Below, in pieces: positions 35,883 to 43,818 of a DNA stretch of 64,000 nucleotides. This stretch comes from Pedobacter roseus (GTDB lineage: Bacteria; Bacteroidota; Bacteroidia; Sphingobacteriales; Sphingobacteriaceae): positions 1,984,001-2,048,000 of the forward strand of contig NZ_CP060723.1 in NCBI RefSeq assembly GCF_014395225.1, given 5' to 3'. The notes under the pieces are model-generated. The model did no database searches. It was not told the origin of the DNA and saw nothing but the letters and a program-made list of their open reading frames with translations. How positions within the stretch are numbered: the first letter of the stretch is position 1; every line of letters begins with the position of its first letter. Position numbers and translations under genes: made by a program.

Positions 35883-36305
35883 ATGATCAGGAAACTCTTA
35901 ATTTTTTCGTGTTTATTAATTTCTACACATTTTTGTTTTGCGCAGAAAGCCGAAGTAGAAAATGCAGTTACCCAATTAACCAAACTGATGGTTACACCTG
36001 ATAGCGCCGCTTTGGATAAAATTGTGCTGAATAATTTAAGCTATGGTCACTCTAGCGGGAAAATTCAAACCAAACAGGAGTTTTTACATTCTTTACTTTC
36101 CGGCGAATCTGATTTTGTAGATATCAATTTAACAGATCAATCGGTTATTATTCAGAATAAAACGGCCTTGGTTAGACATACTCTGAATGCTAAAACGAAT
36201 GATAAAAATGTTCCAGGAAATGTAAAACTGTATATTCTTTTAATCTGGAGTAAAGAAAAATCAGGCTGGAAATTGCTTGGCAGACAAGCGGTTAAAGTGC
36301 CTTAG
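35883..36305 (+). CDS. Secreted NTF2-like (DUF4440) protein
   Basis: This 140-residue protein has a signal peptide (about 1-20, ending FCFAQ) and a SnoaL/DUF4440 cone-shaped fold: a helix-helix start (VENAVTQLTKLMVTPD), the segment LSYGHSSGKIQTKQEFLHSL and three long strands ending in WKLLGRQAVKV. Such domains are used as small enzymes or binding modules; no catalytic set is obvious. Its last codons (CGGTTAAAGTGCCTTAG) are repeated in the tandem repeat that follows. It is divergent from the alpha-2-macroglobulin gene. Confidence 0.85.
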   Translation: MIRKLLIFSCLLISTHFCFAQKAEVENAVTQLTKLMVTPDSAALDKIVLNNLSYGHSSGKIQTKQEFLHSLLSGESDFVDINLTDQSVIIQNKTALVRHTLNAKTNDKNVPGNVKLYILLIWSKEKSGWKLLGRQAVKVP

Positions 36306-36477
36306 TCGAGTTTGGAGTTTGCAGTTGGGAGTTTTCAGTTCTGGATGCAGAACCCGGAATACGGTTAAGGTGCCTTAGTTGAGTTTGGAGTTTGGAGTTT
36401 TCAGTTCTGGATGCAGAACCCGGAATACGGTTAAGGTGCCTTAGGTTAGGTTGCAGTTTTAAGTTTTGGATGTAGAA
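36291..36477. repeat. Tandem repeat starting in the 3' end of the NTF2-like gene
   Basis: The motif GGTTAARGTGCCTTAG occurs at 36297 (as the last codons of the gene), 36370 and 36436, with units of about 73 and 66 bases. Between the copies are GAGTTTGGAGTTT, GGATGCAGAACCCGGAATACGG and similar stretches. The third unit is decayed (GGATGTAGAAC). The coding end of the gene has thus been copied into the intergenic region. Confidence 0.75.
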
Positions 36478-36552
36478 CTAGCGGAAGTACTAAAGTTATA
36501 TACTTAGAATCTATGAGGGATAACTCCGAACTCACCACTCCAAACCCCCAAA

Positions 36553-36957
36553 TTATTTAATCATCACCCCCGGTCTATTCACCAACGGGATTTTAATCAG
36601 ATTGGAATCGATAATGCTTTCCGGCAGGAAAATAAACTTTTTGTCGTAAATGGTGCTGCCGATGTAATAACTAAGCCAGTATTCGTTGGTTAAACCAAAA
36701 ACTTCAGGATCTATAGCTTCTACCCCGGCAAAGGAATTGGCCTCCATATCGCCAACGAAATGTCTTAAAACTGAAGTTTTTACCGGCTTGCCATCTTTTT
36801 CACCATAACCTTTTGAGCTGATCAATACGTTGGTGATTGGCTCATTTTTTAAATTAACAAGGTAAACGGTCCAGCTGCTGGCTTCTGGCGTTTCGCCCAT
36901 TAATACCACGGCCATTGCAATATCTTCAACTGTATTTTCTGGTAAATCTGCCTTCAA
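36553..36957 (-). CDS. Small hypothetical protein downstream of topA
   Basis: This protein is 134 residues when started at a TTG at 36957 (LKADLPENTVEDIAMAVV). I do not recognise the family. It is soluble, with a beta-rich centre (WTVYLVNLKNEPITNVLISSKG) and a C-terminal EYWLSYYIGSTIYDKKFIF. The frame stays open upstream to a stop at 37012 (IILHRTIKQLTQ), with no ATG, so the real start may be an ATT near 36990 or this TTG. It follows topA on the same strand and is separated from it by a perfect hairpin. The pairing with topA is probably conserved, but I cannot name a role. Confidence 0.6.
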   Translation of the reverse strand: MKADLPENTVEDIAMAVVLMGETPEASSWTVYLVNLKNEPITNVLISSKGYGEKDGKPVKTSVLRHFVGDMEANSFAGVEAIDPEVFGLTNEYWLSYYIGSTIYDKKFIFLPESIIDSNLIKIPLVNRPGVMIK

Positions 36958-37002
36958 TTGGGTTAATTGTTTAATCGTACGGTGTAAAATAATGAATTTC
37001 GA

Positions 37003-37034
37003 ATGATAGGATTATTGAATAGTAATCCTATCAT
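37003..37034 (-). terminator. Perfect hairpin after topA
   Basis: A 12-bp perfect stem (ATGATAGGATTA and TAATCCTATCAT) with an 8-base loop lies 15 bases after the topA stop codon. The following minus-strand bases are AT-rich but not a clean T-run. It may terminate topA in part, or protect its transcript. Confidence 0.5.
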
Positions 37035-37049
37035 CCTAAAATCTTCGCT

Positions 37050-39614
37050 TTATTTCTTCTTCGCTACTGCCTTTTTAGCGGGTACTGCTTTTTTCTTTGC
37101 AGGAGCCTTTTTCTTTGTTTCGAAAGCATTTGGCACCTGTTCTACAATCATTTTCTTCACCACTTCTAAATCAATATCAACCAGTTCTTCTGGTGTATAT
37201 TTTTGTTTGGTAGCCTCGTTGTATCTCAATTTAAGCATCAATTTGCCAAAACGGATAAACGGTCCCCAGCGGCCATTTTCAATAGAAATTTTTTCAGCAT
37301 CCCAGGTTTTAATAAAGCGGTTGGCTTCTTTTTCTACTTTTTTGCTGATTAAAGTATTGATATCTTCCTGTGATAAATTGTCGAAATCATATCCTTTTGC
37401 AGGTATATTAATAAACAGGTCGTTCCATTTAATAAAAGGACCGAAACGGCCTTTACCTTTTGTTACGCCTAAACCTTCGTAATGTGCAATTGGTGCATCA
37501 TCATCCATTTTCTGTTTGATAATTTCAACCGCTCTATCATAAGTTACCGATAAAGGTTCCTCATTTTTAGGAAGTGAAATAAAACTTTCGCCCCATTTAA
37601 CATAAGGCCCGAAGCGGCCTACGCCAATCATTACCTCTTTACCTTCAAAATCAGGCAATTGGAAAGGAAGTTTAAACAATTCCAATGCATCATCTAAAGT
37701 AATGGTAGCCACCGATTGATTACGCATTAAACTGGCATAACGTGGCTTTTCTTCCTCATCAAGCTCACCTATCTGAACCAATGGTCCAAATTTACCTACT
37801 TTAGTGTATACATTTTTACCTGTTGCAGGATCTAAGCCCAATAAACGCTCACCTGTAGCGCGTTCAGCGGTTTCTAAGGTAGTTTCTACTTCGCTATGGA
37901 AAGGATTATAAAAAGAGTGCAGCATTTTGGTCCACTCCTGTAAACCTTGCGCAATTTCGTCAAATTCCTTTTCCACTTTAGCGGTAAAGTTAAAATCGAC
38001 GATACCTTTAAAATGTTCCACTAAGAAATCGTTTACCACCTCACCAATATCGGTAGGGAAGAGTTTCGATTTTTCTGCCCCGGTAATTTCCGATTTAATT
38101 TCTTTTTTTACCTGTCCATCGGCTAAAACGATAGATGTAAATTTACGTGGTTTACCATCCCTGTCTTCTTTTACCACATAACCACGGTTTTGTACCGTAG
38201 AAATGGTCGGTGCATAAGTAGATGGACGGCCAATACCCAGTTCTTCTAGTTTTTTAACCAAACTGGCCTCTGTATATCTTGCTGGCGGACGTGAGTAACG
38301 TTCCGTAGCCTGCATTTCTTTTAAAAATAATTCTTGCCCTTTGGCTAAAGGAGGCAAAATTGCACCACCTTCTTTTTCTTCAGTTTCTTCATCGTCAGTC
38401 GATTCCAGATAAACTTTTAAGAAACCATCGAATTTTAATACTTCACCTTCAGCCACCAAATGCTCTTTTCGGGTTGAAGCTGTGATTTGAGCAGTGGTTT
38501 TTTCGAATAATGCTTCGCTCATCTGCGAGGCAATCGCACGTTTCCAGATCAGGTCGTACAAACGTTTCTCTGAAATATCCCCGTCTACAGTGTGTCTGTC
38601 GAAATAAGTAGGGCGGATGGCTTCGTGAGCCTCTTGTGCACCAGCTGATTTTGTTTTATAAACGCGGTGTTGGTGGTATTTATCTCCATAAGCAGATTTA
38701 ATCTCTGCAGCGGCAGCATTTAAAGCCGTTTCTGATAAGTTTAAAGAGTCTGTTCTCATGTAGGTAATCTTACCTGCTTCGTACAGTCTTTGTGCCACCT
38801 GCATGGTTCTGGCCACCGAAAAACCTAATTTTCTCGAAGCTTCCTGCTGCAGGGTTGAAGTAGTAAAAGGAGCAGCCGGATTGCGTTTTGCCGGGCGCGT
38901 TTCTAAACTCGTAATATCGAATTTAGCATTTATACAGTCCTGAAGATATTTTTCTGCATCTGCTTCGCTTTCAAAACGTTGCGGCAATTCTGCCTTAACC
39001 ATTTCTTTTCCTTTACCTGTAGAAAATTGTGCGGTAATTTTATAGGCAGCAGCTGCATTAAAGTTTAAAACTTCTCTTTCTCTGTCTACAATTAAACGTA
39101 CTGCAACAGATTGTACACGACCTGCAGAAAGTGATGGTTTTACTTTTTTCCATAAAACGGGAGAAAGTTCGAAACCAACCAATCTATCCAATACACGGCG
39201 AGCCTGTTGTGCATTTACTAAATTATAATCGATTCCACGTGGACTTTCAATCGCTTTTAAAATGGCGGGTTTGGTAATCTCATGAAAAACAATACGTTTT
39301 GTTTTCTCTACTTTCAGGCCTAAAGTTTCGAATAAGTGCCAGGAAATGGCTTCTCCCTCACGGTCTTCATCGGATGCCAGCCATACCATTTCGGCTTCCT
39401 TAGCTAGTTTTTTCAATTCGGCGACGACATTTTTCTTGTCGGCAGGTACCTCATAGGTTTGGGCAAAATTATTTTTAATATCAATCGCCATATCGCCTTT
39501 CACTAAATCCCTGATATGGCCATAGCTTGATTTCACCAGGAAATCTTTTCCCAGGTATCCTTCTATAGTTTTAGCTTTTGCGGGTGACTCGACGATTAAT
39601 AAATTTTTGGCCAT
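37050..39614 (-). CDS. topA: DNA topoisomerase I
   Basis: This type IA topoisomerase relaxes negative supercoils. It is 854 residues from the ATG at 39614; an upstream 16-codon extension lacks family sequence and is rejected. The Toprim domain (about 3-115) has the acidic cluster WLASDEDREGEAI. Active-site Tyr285 is in KITYMRTDS. Where E. coli has zinc fingers, this protein has several C-terminal topo repeats (for example GVGRFGPYVKWGESF), as usual for Bacteroidota. It ends in a Lys/Ala-rich tail (KKKAPAKKKAVPAKK) that should bind DNA. The small gene at 36553-36957 follows on the same strand. Confidence 0.97.
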   Translation of the reverse strand: MAKNLLIVESPAKAKTIEGYLGKDFLVKSSYGHIRDLVKGDMAIDIKNNFAQTYEVPADKKNVVAELKKLAKEAEMVWLASDEDREGEAISWHLFETLGLKVEKTKRIVFHEITKPAILKAIESPRGIDYNLVNAQQARRVLDRLVGFELSPVLWKKVKPSLSAGRVQSVAVRLIVDREREVLNFNAAAAYKITAQFSTGKGKEMVKAELPQRFESEADAEKYLQDCINAKFDITSLETRPAKRNPAAPFTTSTLQQEASRKLGFSVARTMQVAQRLYEAGKITYMRTDSLNLSETALNAAAAEIKSAYGDKYHQHRVYKTKSAGAQEAHEAIRPTYFDRHTVDGDISEKRLYDLIWKRAIASQMSEALFEKTTAQITASTRKEHLVAEGEVLKFDGFLKVYLESTDDEETEEKEGGAILPPLAKGQELFLKEMQATERYSRPPARYTEASLVKKLEELGIGRPSTYAPTISTVQNRGYVVKEDRDGKPRKFTSIVLADGQVKKEIKSEITGAEKSKLFPTDIGEVVNDFLVEHFKGIVDFNFTAKVEKEFDEIAQGLQEWTKMLHSFYNPFHSEVETTLETAERATGERLLGLDPATGKNVYTKVGKFGPLVQIGELDEEEKPRYASLMRNQSVATITLDDALELFKLPFQLPDFEGKEVMIGVGRFGPYVKWGESFISLPKNEEPLSVTYDRAVEIIKQKMDDDAPIAHYEGLGVTKGKGRFGPFIKWNDLFINIPAKGYDFDNLSQEDINTLISKKVEKEANRFIKTWDAEKISIENGRWGPFIRFGKLMLKLRYNEATKQKYTPEELVDIDLEVVKKMIVEQVPNAFETKKKAPAKKKAVPAKKAVAKKK

Positions 39615-39758
39615 GAAATACGTTTTTGTGCAAATAAAGCTATAATTAAAGCATAAATCCAAACCTGAGTGGATTTTTATACGATTTTTTTATTAAATGT
39701 TAGTAAACTATGTTGGTTTATCAGGTGATTTTAATCGGGTTTTAATCTTCTGTATAAG

Positions 39759-39787
39759 ACCTCGCAGGTTTTTAAAACCTGCAAGGT
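39759..39787. repeat. Palindrome AACCTCGCAGGTTT family, degenerate copy
   Basis: ACCTCGCAGGTTTT and AAAACCTGCAAGGT pair with one mismatch. The same core is perfect at 30039-30069. Confidence 0.7.
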
Positions 39788-39827
39788 TTATATGGGGAGC
39801 AACCAGTTCCTTGTTAATATATTGTTT

Positions 39828-39930
39828 TGGAAAGGCAAGGTTCTGTTATAGTGGCAGCGAGCAGTCCTGCTATCGCTTCAAGTCCTCGCTGCGCTCCGGG
39901 CTTTCCGCTTTATCAGGTTTATAAACAGGG
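39828..39930. repeat. Dispersed intergenic repeat, family D, copy 2
   Basis: GGCAAGGTTCTGTTA, CAGTCCTGCTATCG and TTTCCGCTTTATCAGGTTTA occur in the same order as at 26735-26942. This copy is shorter in its middle. Confidence 0.55.
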
Positions 39931-40012
39931 GTTCGGTTAATTCCAGCTTACCTTTTACATCTTCCATCACATAATTTACAGCCACATTACATCAAAGCAA
40001 CCGATTTGTACT

Positions 40013-40020
40013 TATATTCG
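40013..40020 (+). promoter_or_regulatory. Candidate -7 box (TATATTCG) for glutathione peroxidase
   Basis: TATATTCG resembles the Bacteroidota -7 box and lies 20 bases before the ATG at 40041. The same octamer occurs before the genes at 10032 and 10324. No clear -33 element is seen. Confidence 0.3.
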
Positions 40021-40040
40021 TATATAAAATAAAAACGACG

Positions 40041-40553
40041 ATGATCAGCACAATTCTAATCTTATTAAACTTATTGGTGTCGCCACCAAAAAATGTTTAC
40101 GATTTCAGCTTTAAAACCATTGATGGTAAGGAAATCAAACTTTCTAAATTTAAAGGCAAAAAAATCTTAATTGTTAACACAGCATCTAAATGCGGTTTTA
40201 CACCACAGTATGAAGATCTGGAAAAACTTCAGAAACAATATGGCAACAAAGTCGTGTTGATCGGTTTTCCGGCAGGTAATTTTGGTGGACAGGAATTTTC
40301 TACCAATGCCGAGATTAAAGAGTTTTGTACCGGAAAATACAATGTTTCGTTTTTGCTGGCCGAAAAAAGCAGCGTTAAAGGAGATGACATCAGTCCATTG
40401 TTTAAATATTTAACCTCGCAAACCAATACCGAAGAGCAAGGTGATATTAAATGGAATTTTGAGAAATTTTTGATTAACGAAAAAGGAGAGTTGGTACACC
40501 GTTTCCGTTCTAAAACAAAACCTACAGACGAAGTGATTGTTAAAAACCTGTAG
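40041..40553 (+). CDS. Glutathione peroxidase family protein (Cys type)
   Basis: This 170-residue thiol peroxidase reduces hydroperoxides. The catalytic triad is Cys51 (TASKCGFTPQ), Gln84 (FGGQE) and Trp138 (IKWNFEKFL). Cys replaces the selenocysteine of animal enzymes, and bacterial forms of this type usually take electrons from thioredoxin. The canonical FPCNQFGGQE is here FPAGNFGGQE, so the second Cys and its Asn-Gln are altered. A short hydrophobic N-terminus (about 1-15) suggests export or membrane attachment. It is followed by a terminator at 40609-40644. Confidence 0.93.
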   Translation: MISTILILLNLLVSPPKNVYDFSFKTIDGKEIKLSKFKGKKILIVNTASKCGFTPQYEDLEKLQKQYGNKVVLIGFPAGNFGGQEFSTNAEIKEFCTGKYNVSFLLAEKSSVKGDDISPLFKYLTSQTNTEEQGDIKWNFEKFLINEKGELVHRFRSKTKPTDEVIVKNL

Positions 40554-40608
40554 AAAGGTATAAAATGGAAAATGTAAGAGGGAATAATCTTTTGCTTCTT
40601 CAAATATT

Positions 40609-40644
40609 AAAAGGTAAAGTGGTTTAGCTATTTTGCCTTTTTTT
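40609..40644 (+). terminator. Rho-independent terminator after glutathione peroxidase
   Basis: The stem AAAAGGTAAA with TTTTGCCTTT (one G-U pair) closes a loop of about 12 bases and is followed by more T residues. Confidence 0.65.
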
Positions 40645-40688
40645 ATACATTATATATTAGCTGATTGGAAAATTCTGGGCAAGAGAAA

Positions 40689-40710
40689 GGGGCTTAAATC
40701 CATAAGCCCC
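40689..40710 (-). terminator. Hairpin, possible terminator
   Basis: The perfect stem GGGGCTTA with TAAGCCCC has a 6-base loop. On the minus strand it is followed by TTTCTCTT, so it could end the MBL hydrolase transcript about 190 bases after its stop codon. The rest of the 343-base gap 40554-40896 has no gene. Confidence 0.4.
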
Positions 40711-40896
40711 AATTAAACCAAACAAACTATTTATGAAGTGTATATATAACCCCTGTATAAATAAAATGTTTTCGGAAAATTGAAATTATTTTAATTTTTT
40801 AGATCAAACTATATGCTTTTTGGGCTCGATAGGCATCAAACACTTAAAATAAATGGCTTTGTAACAAAAAGGCAGTTTGTTTTTGACTTTTTGATG

Positions 40897-41733
40897 TTAA
40901 AACAGGTTAAGCTGCTCTGGCTGATAAAGACTGGGATCAAATGTATAGGAAACTGTTGTATTTTGATTGACTCCAACATAATAAAGTTCGGTTTCTTCAT
41001 ATCTCGAAGCTACTTTTACAAAAGTATCGCCCGCAACGCTTTTAAATAAGCTTTCAACCAGTTCCGGATCGTTATTGTCTTTCGATAAATGGCTCAGTAA
41101 CAAGTGGCTCATGTATTCAGGTTTATGGTTCATAAAAAGCTCCAAGGCCTGCATGTTGCTTAAGTGACCGTGACCGCCCATAATCCTTCGTTTCAAGAAA
41201 TAAGGATAACGGCCATTCTGCAACATATCGGTATCGTAATTTGCCTCTAAAAATGCGGCGTGGCAATTTTTAAAATGCGTAATCAAGCGGTCGCATACTG
41301 CACCAATATCGGTAAATACCCCAACCCTAACATCATTACATTCTACCGTGAAACTGTAAGGATCTGCAGCATCATGAAATTTAGAAAATGCGGAGATTTT
41401 TAAATTTCCGATCTGGATGTTTTGGAGGTGGTTTAGTGGAAACGTATTATTGGAGTCGAGCAAAAGCCGGCTGCTTTTTAAGGTAGGTGTACTGATGTAA
41501 ACCGGAAGTTTGTGCTTTTTTGCAAAAACAGCTAAACCTTTAATATGGTCGCTGTGTTCGTGAGAGATAAAAATTGCCTTCACCTTATTTACCGATAAGC
41601 CAAGGCGTTCCATGCGCTTTTCCACTTCTTTGCAGGTGAGGCCAACATCAACCAAAACGGCTTCGTTATCGTTCCCCACATAGTAACAGTTACCGTTACT
41701 CCCCGAATTTATTGATGTAAAATATAATGCCAT
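40897..41733 (-). CDS. MBL-fold metallo-hydrolase, YycJ/WalJ-like
   Basis: This protein is 278 residues from the ATG at 41733; a TTG four codons upstream is weaker. The start MALYFTSINSGSNGNCYYVG is typical of the YycJ-like group, with a Ser-Gly-Ser-x-Gly-Asn phosphate loop. The metal-binding motif is His58-x-His60-x-Asp62-His63 (ISHEHSDHIKG). These enzymes are related to RNases or DNA-processing nucleases. A role in cell-wall or DNA metabolism is suggested for Gram-positive WalJ but is not known here. It is on the same strand as marR upstream. Confidence 0.88.
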   Translation of the reverse strand: MALYFTSINSGSNGNCYYVGNDNEAVLVDVGLTCKEVEKRMERLGLSVNKVKAIFISHEHSDHIKGLAVFAKKHKLPVYISTPTLKSSRLLLDSNNTFPLNHLQNIQIGNLKISAFSKFHDAADPYSFTVECNDVRVGVFTDIGAVCDRLITHFKNCHAAFLEANYDTDMLQNGRYPYFLKRRIMGGHGHLSNMQALELFMNHKPEYMSHLLLSHLSKDNNDPELVESLFKSVAGDTFVKVASRYEETELYYVGVNQNTTVSYTFDPSLYQPEQLNLF

Positions 41734-41778
41734 ATTCTCCTGCAAGATAAGGCTTATTTGGCGAACGAAAAAGTAAAA

Positions 41779-42222
41779 CTATATTCTTGTTCCGTTGTGT
41801 TCTACCAGGCGCGAAAGGAGTGGGAGGAAAGCCTGTATCAGGTTGATCTCTTCAGAAGAAAATATTTTTTCCAATGTTTGTGCCAGCCATTCTTCTTTAA
41901 TTTTTCTACTGGCAATAATGTGTTTTTCGCCCAGTTTGGTTAAACCGATAAATATTTTGCGTTTATCTTCTTCGCTTGGAAAACGCTCCACGCATTTTGC
42001 ATCAAATAAACGGTTAATGATCTGCGAAATGGCCTGTTTAGATACCCTTTCCATATCAGCAAGCTCTGTCGATAACATTTTGCCGTGTTGTTCGAGTAGC
42101 GACATGGTTAACAGCTCGGCATTGCTAAACTCCGAACTTACGTTCTGTCTGCGCAACTGGCGGGTTAGCCGGGTAACTGTACTTCTTAATCTGGCTGCAA
42201 TCTCTTGTGTTTGAGTGGGCAT
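41779..42222 (-). CDS. MarR-family transcriptional regulator
   Basis: This 147-residue winged-helix dimer protein has the MarR pattern: a long first helix, TMSLLEQHGKMLSTELADMERVSKQAISQIINRLFDAKCVER as the HTH with its recognition helix (about residues 42-80), then the wing EEDKRKIFIGLTKLGEK. It is divergent from the MFS gene, which it probably represses. Two similar palindromic sites lie in the shared promoter region, one just before its own start (42230-42244) and one at the MFS promoter (42368-42382). No Cys suggests that it senses a ligand, not oxidation; one Cys (CVERF) exists, so this is open. Confidence 0.92.
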   Translation of the reverse strand: MPTQTQEIAARLRSTVTRLTRQLRRQNVSSEFSNAELLTMSLLEQHGKMLSTELADMERVSKQAISQIINRLFDAKCVERFPSEEDKRKIFIGLTKLGEKHIIASRKIKEEWLAQTLEKIFSSEEINLIQAFLPLLSRLVEHNGTRI

Positions 42223-42229
42223 ATTAATG

Positions 42230-42244
42230 GTAAATAAACTTTAC
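42230..42244. promoter_or_regulatory. MarR operator candidate, imperfect copy
   Basis: GTAAATAAACTTTAC shares 12 of 15 bases with the perfect palindrome at 42368-42382. It lies eight bases upstream of the marR start codon, so it could allow self-repression. Confidence 0.5.
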
Positions 42245-42360
42245 AAATATAAGCTTTTATTTTTTATCAAAACTCAACATAATTTCATGAAATCTTTAAT
42301 TTATGATTTTTAAGTGATAAAAGTAAGGTTTTTTGGTTTTAAGGTTTGGGTAAATTTTTA

Positions 42361-42368
42361 TAAATTTG
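42361..42368 (+). promoter_or_regulatory. Candidate -7 box (TAAATTTG) of the MFS gene
   Basis: TAAATTTG matches the Bacteroidota -7 consensus TAnnTTTG. It overlaps the first base of the perfect palindrome at 42368-42382, so a bound regulator would cover the transcription start. The -33 spacing is not ideal (TTTTG at 42331-42335). Confidence 0.5.
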
Positions 42369-42382
42369 TAAAGTTACTTTAC
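42368..42382. promoter_or_regulatory. MarR operator candidate, perfect palindrome
   Basis: GTAAAGT-T-ACTTTAC is a perfect 15-base inverted repeat, 10 bases before the MFS start codon and just after a -7 box. A related site sits before marR. The symmetric length fits MarR dimers. Confidence 0.6.
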
Positions 42383-42392
42383 TATTTTAAAC

Positions 42393-43625
42393 ATGAGTAT
42401 TTTTCGTTCGCTAAGGCATTATAATTACAGGTTATTTTTCACAGGTCAGGCTATTTCATTAATTGGTACATGGATGCAGCGCGTAGCCATCAGCTGGTTA
42501 GTTTACCGTTTAACAGGTTCAGCATTTTTATTGGGGCTGATTACTTTTTTAAGTTTAATCCCTTCATTGGTGCTTGCACCTTACGCAGGGAGTTATGTTG
42601 ACAGGCATAACAAGTATAAAATTTTGGTGATTACCCAGGTCATCCTGATGCTACAAGCAGGTGCACTGGCTTTAATGATCTGGTTTAAAGTGTACGATAT
42701 GTTCTGGATCGCGGCGCTCTCGCTGGTTCAGGGATTAGTGAATGCCTTTGACGTAACGGCACGACAATCGTTAATGGTAAATTTAATTGATGATAAAGAA
42801 GATTTACCAAATGCCATTGCGCTTAACTCTTCGATGTTTAATGCGGCAAGGCTGATCGGGCCGGCACTGGCAGGGGTAATTTTGAGTACTTTGGGCGAGG
42901 ATATCTGTTTTCTGATCAACTTTGTCAGTTTTATCGCGGTGCTGGGCTGTATGGTGATGATGAAATTAAAACTGACTGAACATCAAAAATCTAAAGAAAA
43001 TATCTGGATTGATCTTAAAAAGGGTTATGATTATTTGAAATCATCTCCTGATCTGGCCTCTATGGTGCTGATGATGGCTGCTTCGAGTTTATTAGTCATT
43101 CCATTTACCACTTTACTTCCTGTGTTTGCGAAAGATATATTTAACGGTAATGCAACAACTTTTGGCTGGTTTGAAAGTGCGGCCGGATTTGGGGCGTTTT
43201 TTGGAGCCATTTATATGGCCACTTTAAAAGCAGGTCAGAGCCTGCAGAAAATCGTGATGATGTCGGGGATTTTATTGGCCATATCAGTAGTTGCACTGGC
43301 CATATCGCCATCGTTAATATTGGCTTTAATCTGTACCGGATTAGCGGCACTGGGTTTAATGGCACAAACTTCATCTATCAATACTTATCTTCAAACTCAT
43401 GCTGATGATGTGATGAGGGGCAGGACCTTAAGTTATTATATCATGGCCTATCAGGGGGTATTGCCGATCGGAAGTTTATTAATGGGTTATTTGGCACATC
43501 TTTTCGGCACGCAAGTGGTTGTGGCTTTTGAAGGTGTTGCCGGTTTATTAATTGTAGCAGCGTTTGTGTATAATGAAAACCGTCGCAATCAGTTGAAGAA
43601 TAAGTTTTCATTATTTGGCAGTTAG
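42393..43625 (+). CDS. MFS transporter, MFS_3/EntS-like
   Basis: This 410-residue inner-membrane transporter of the major facilitator superfamily has twelve expected membrane helices. The start FRSLRHYNYRLFFTGQAISLIGTWMQRVAISW (residues 3-34) and the loop APYAGSYVDRHNKYK with the DR...K motif are those of the MFS_3 group, which includes EntS and drug or siderophore exporters. A second conserved region is VTARQSLMVNLID. The divergent MarR gene and its operator suggest that it exports a toxic or signalling compound sensed by MarR. The substrate is unknown. Confidence 0.92.
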   Translation: MSIFRSLRHYNYRLFFTGQAISLIGTWMQRVAISWLVYRLTGSAFLLGLITFLSLIPSLVLAPYAGSYVDRHNKYKILVITQVILMLQAGALALMIWFKVYDMFWIAALSLVQGLVNAFDVTARQSLMVNLIDDKEDLPNAIALNSSMFNAARLIGPALAGVILSTLGEDICFLINFVSFIAVLGCMVMMKLKLTEHQKSKENIWIDLKKGYDYLKSSPDLASMVLMMAASSLLVIPFTTLLPVFAKDIFNGNATTFGWFESAAGFGAFFGAIYMATLKAGQSLQKIVMMSGILLAISVVALAISPSLILALICTGLAALGLMAQTSSINTYLQTHADDVMRGRTLSYYIMAYQGVLPIGSLLMGYLAHLFGTQVVVAFEGVAGLLIVAAFVYNENRRNQLKNKFSLFGS

Positions 43626-43818
43626 ACCATAAAGTAAGTTTATATTAATTATCTCAACTACTTAATGCTGAATAATTATAATAAGGTTTTTTTTACCATT
43701 AAGGAGTTAAGAGACATTAAGATTTGGTGCATAGTTTTTCCCACAGATTGCGCAGAAAAGAAATACTTTAATAGAATAGTTTAAAGTGCCACACGCCGAA
43801 CGCAAGGCGCTCATCGCT

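Larger units (their letters stand above)
39615..40040. other. Intergenic region between topA and glutathione peroxidase
   Basis: This 426-base divergent gap contains a degenerate copy of the AACCTCGCAGG palindrome (39759-39787) and a family D repeat (39828-39930), listed separately. TATATTCG at 40013-40020 is a possible -7 box for the glutathione peroxidase gene. No gene is seen; an open frame at 39697-39924 runs through the repeats and is not called. Confidence 0.55.

Noticed and set aside
37003..37482. 159-codon frame opposite topA
   Set aside because: It is antisense to the conserved C-terminal repeats of topA and is Phe/Ser-rich, as shadows of Lys-rich genes are.
39697..39924. 75-codon frame in the topA to peroxidase gap
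   Set aside because: It consists of dispersed repeat sequence.
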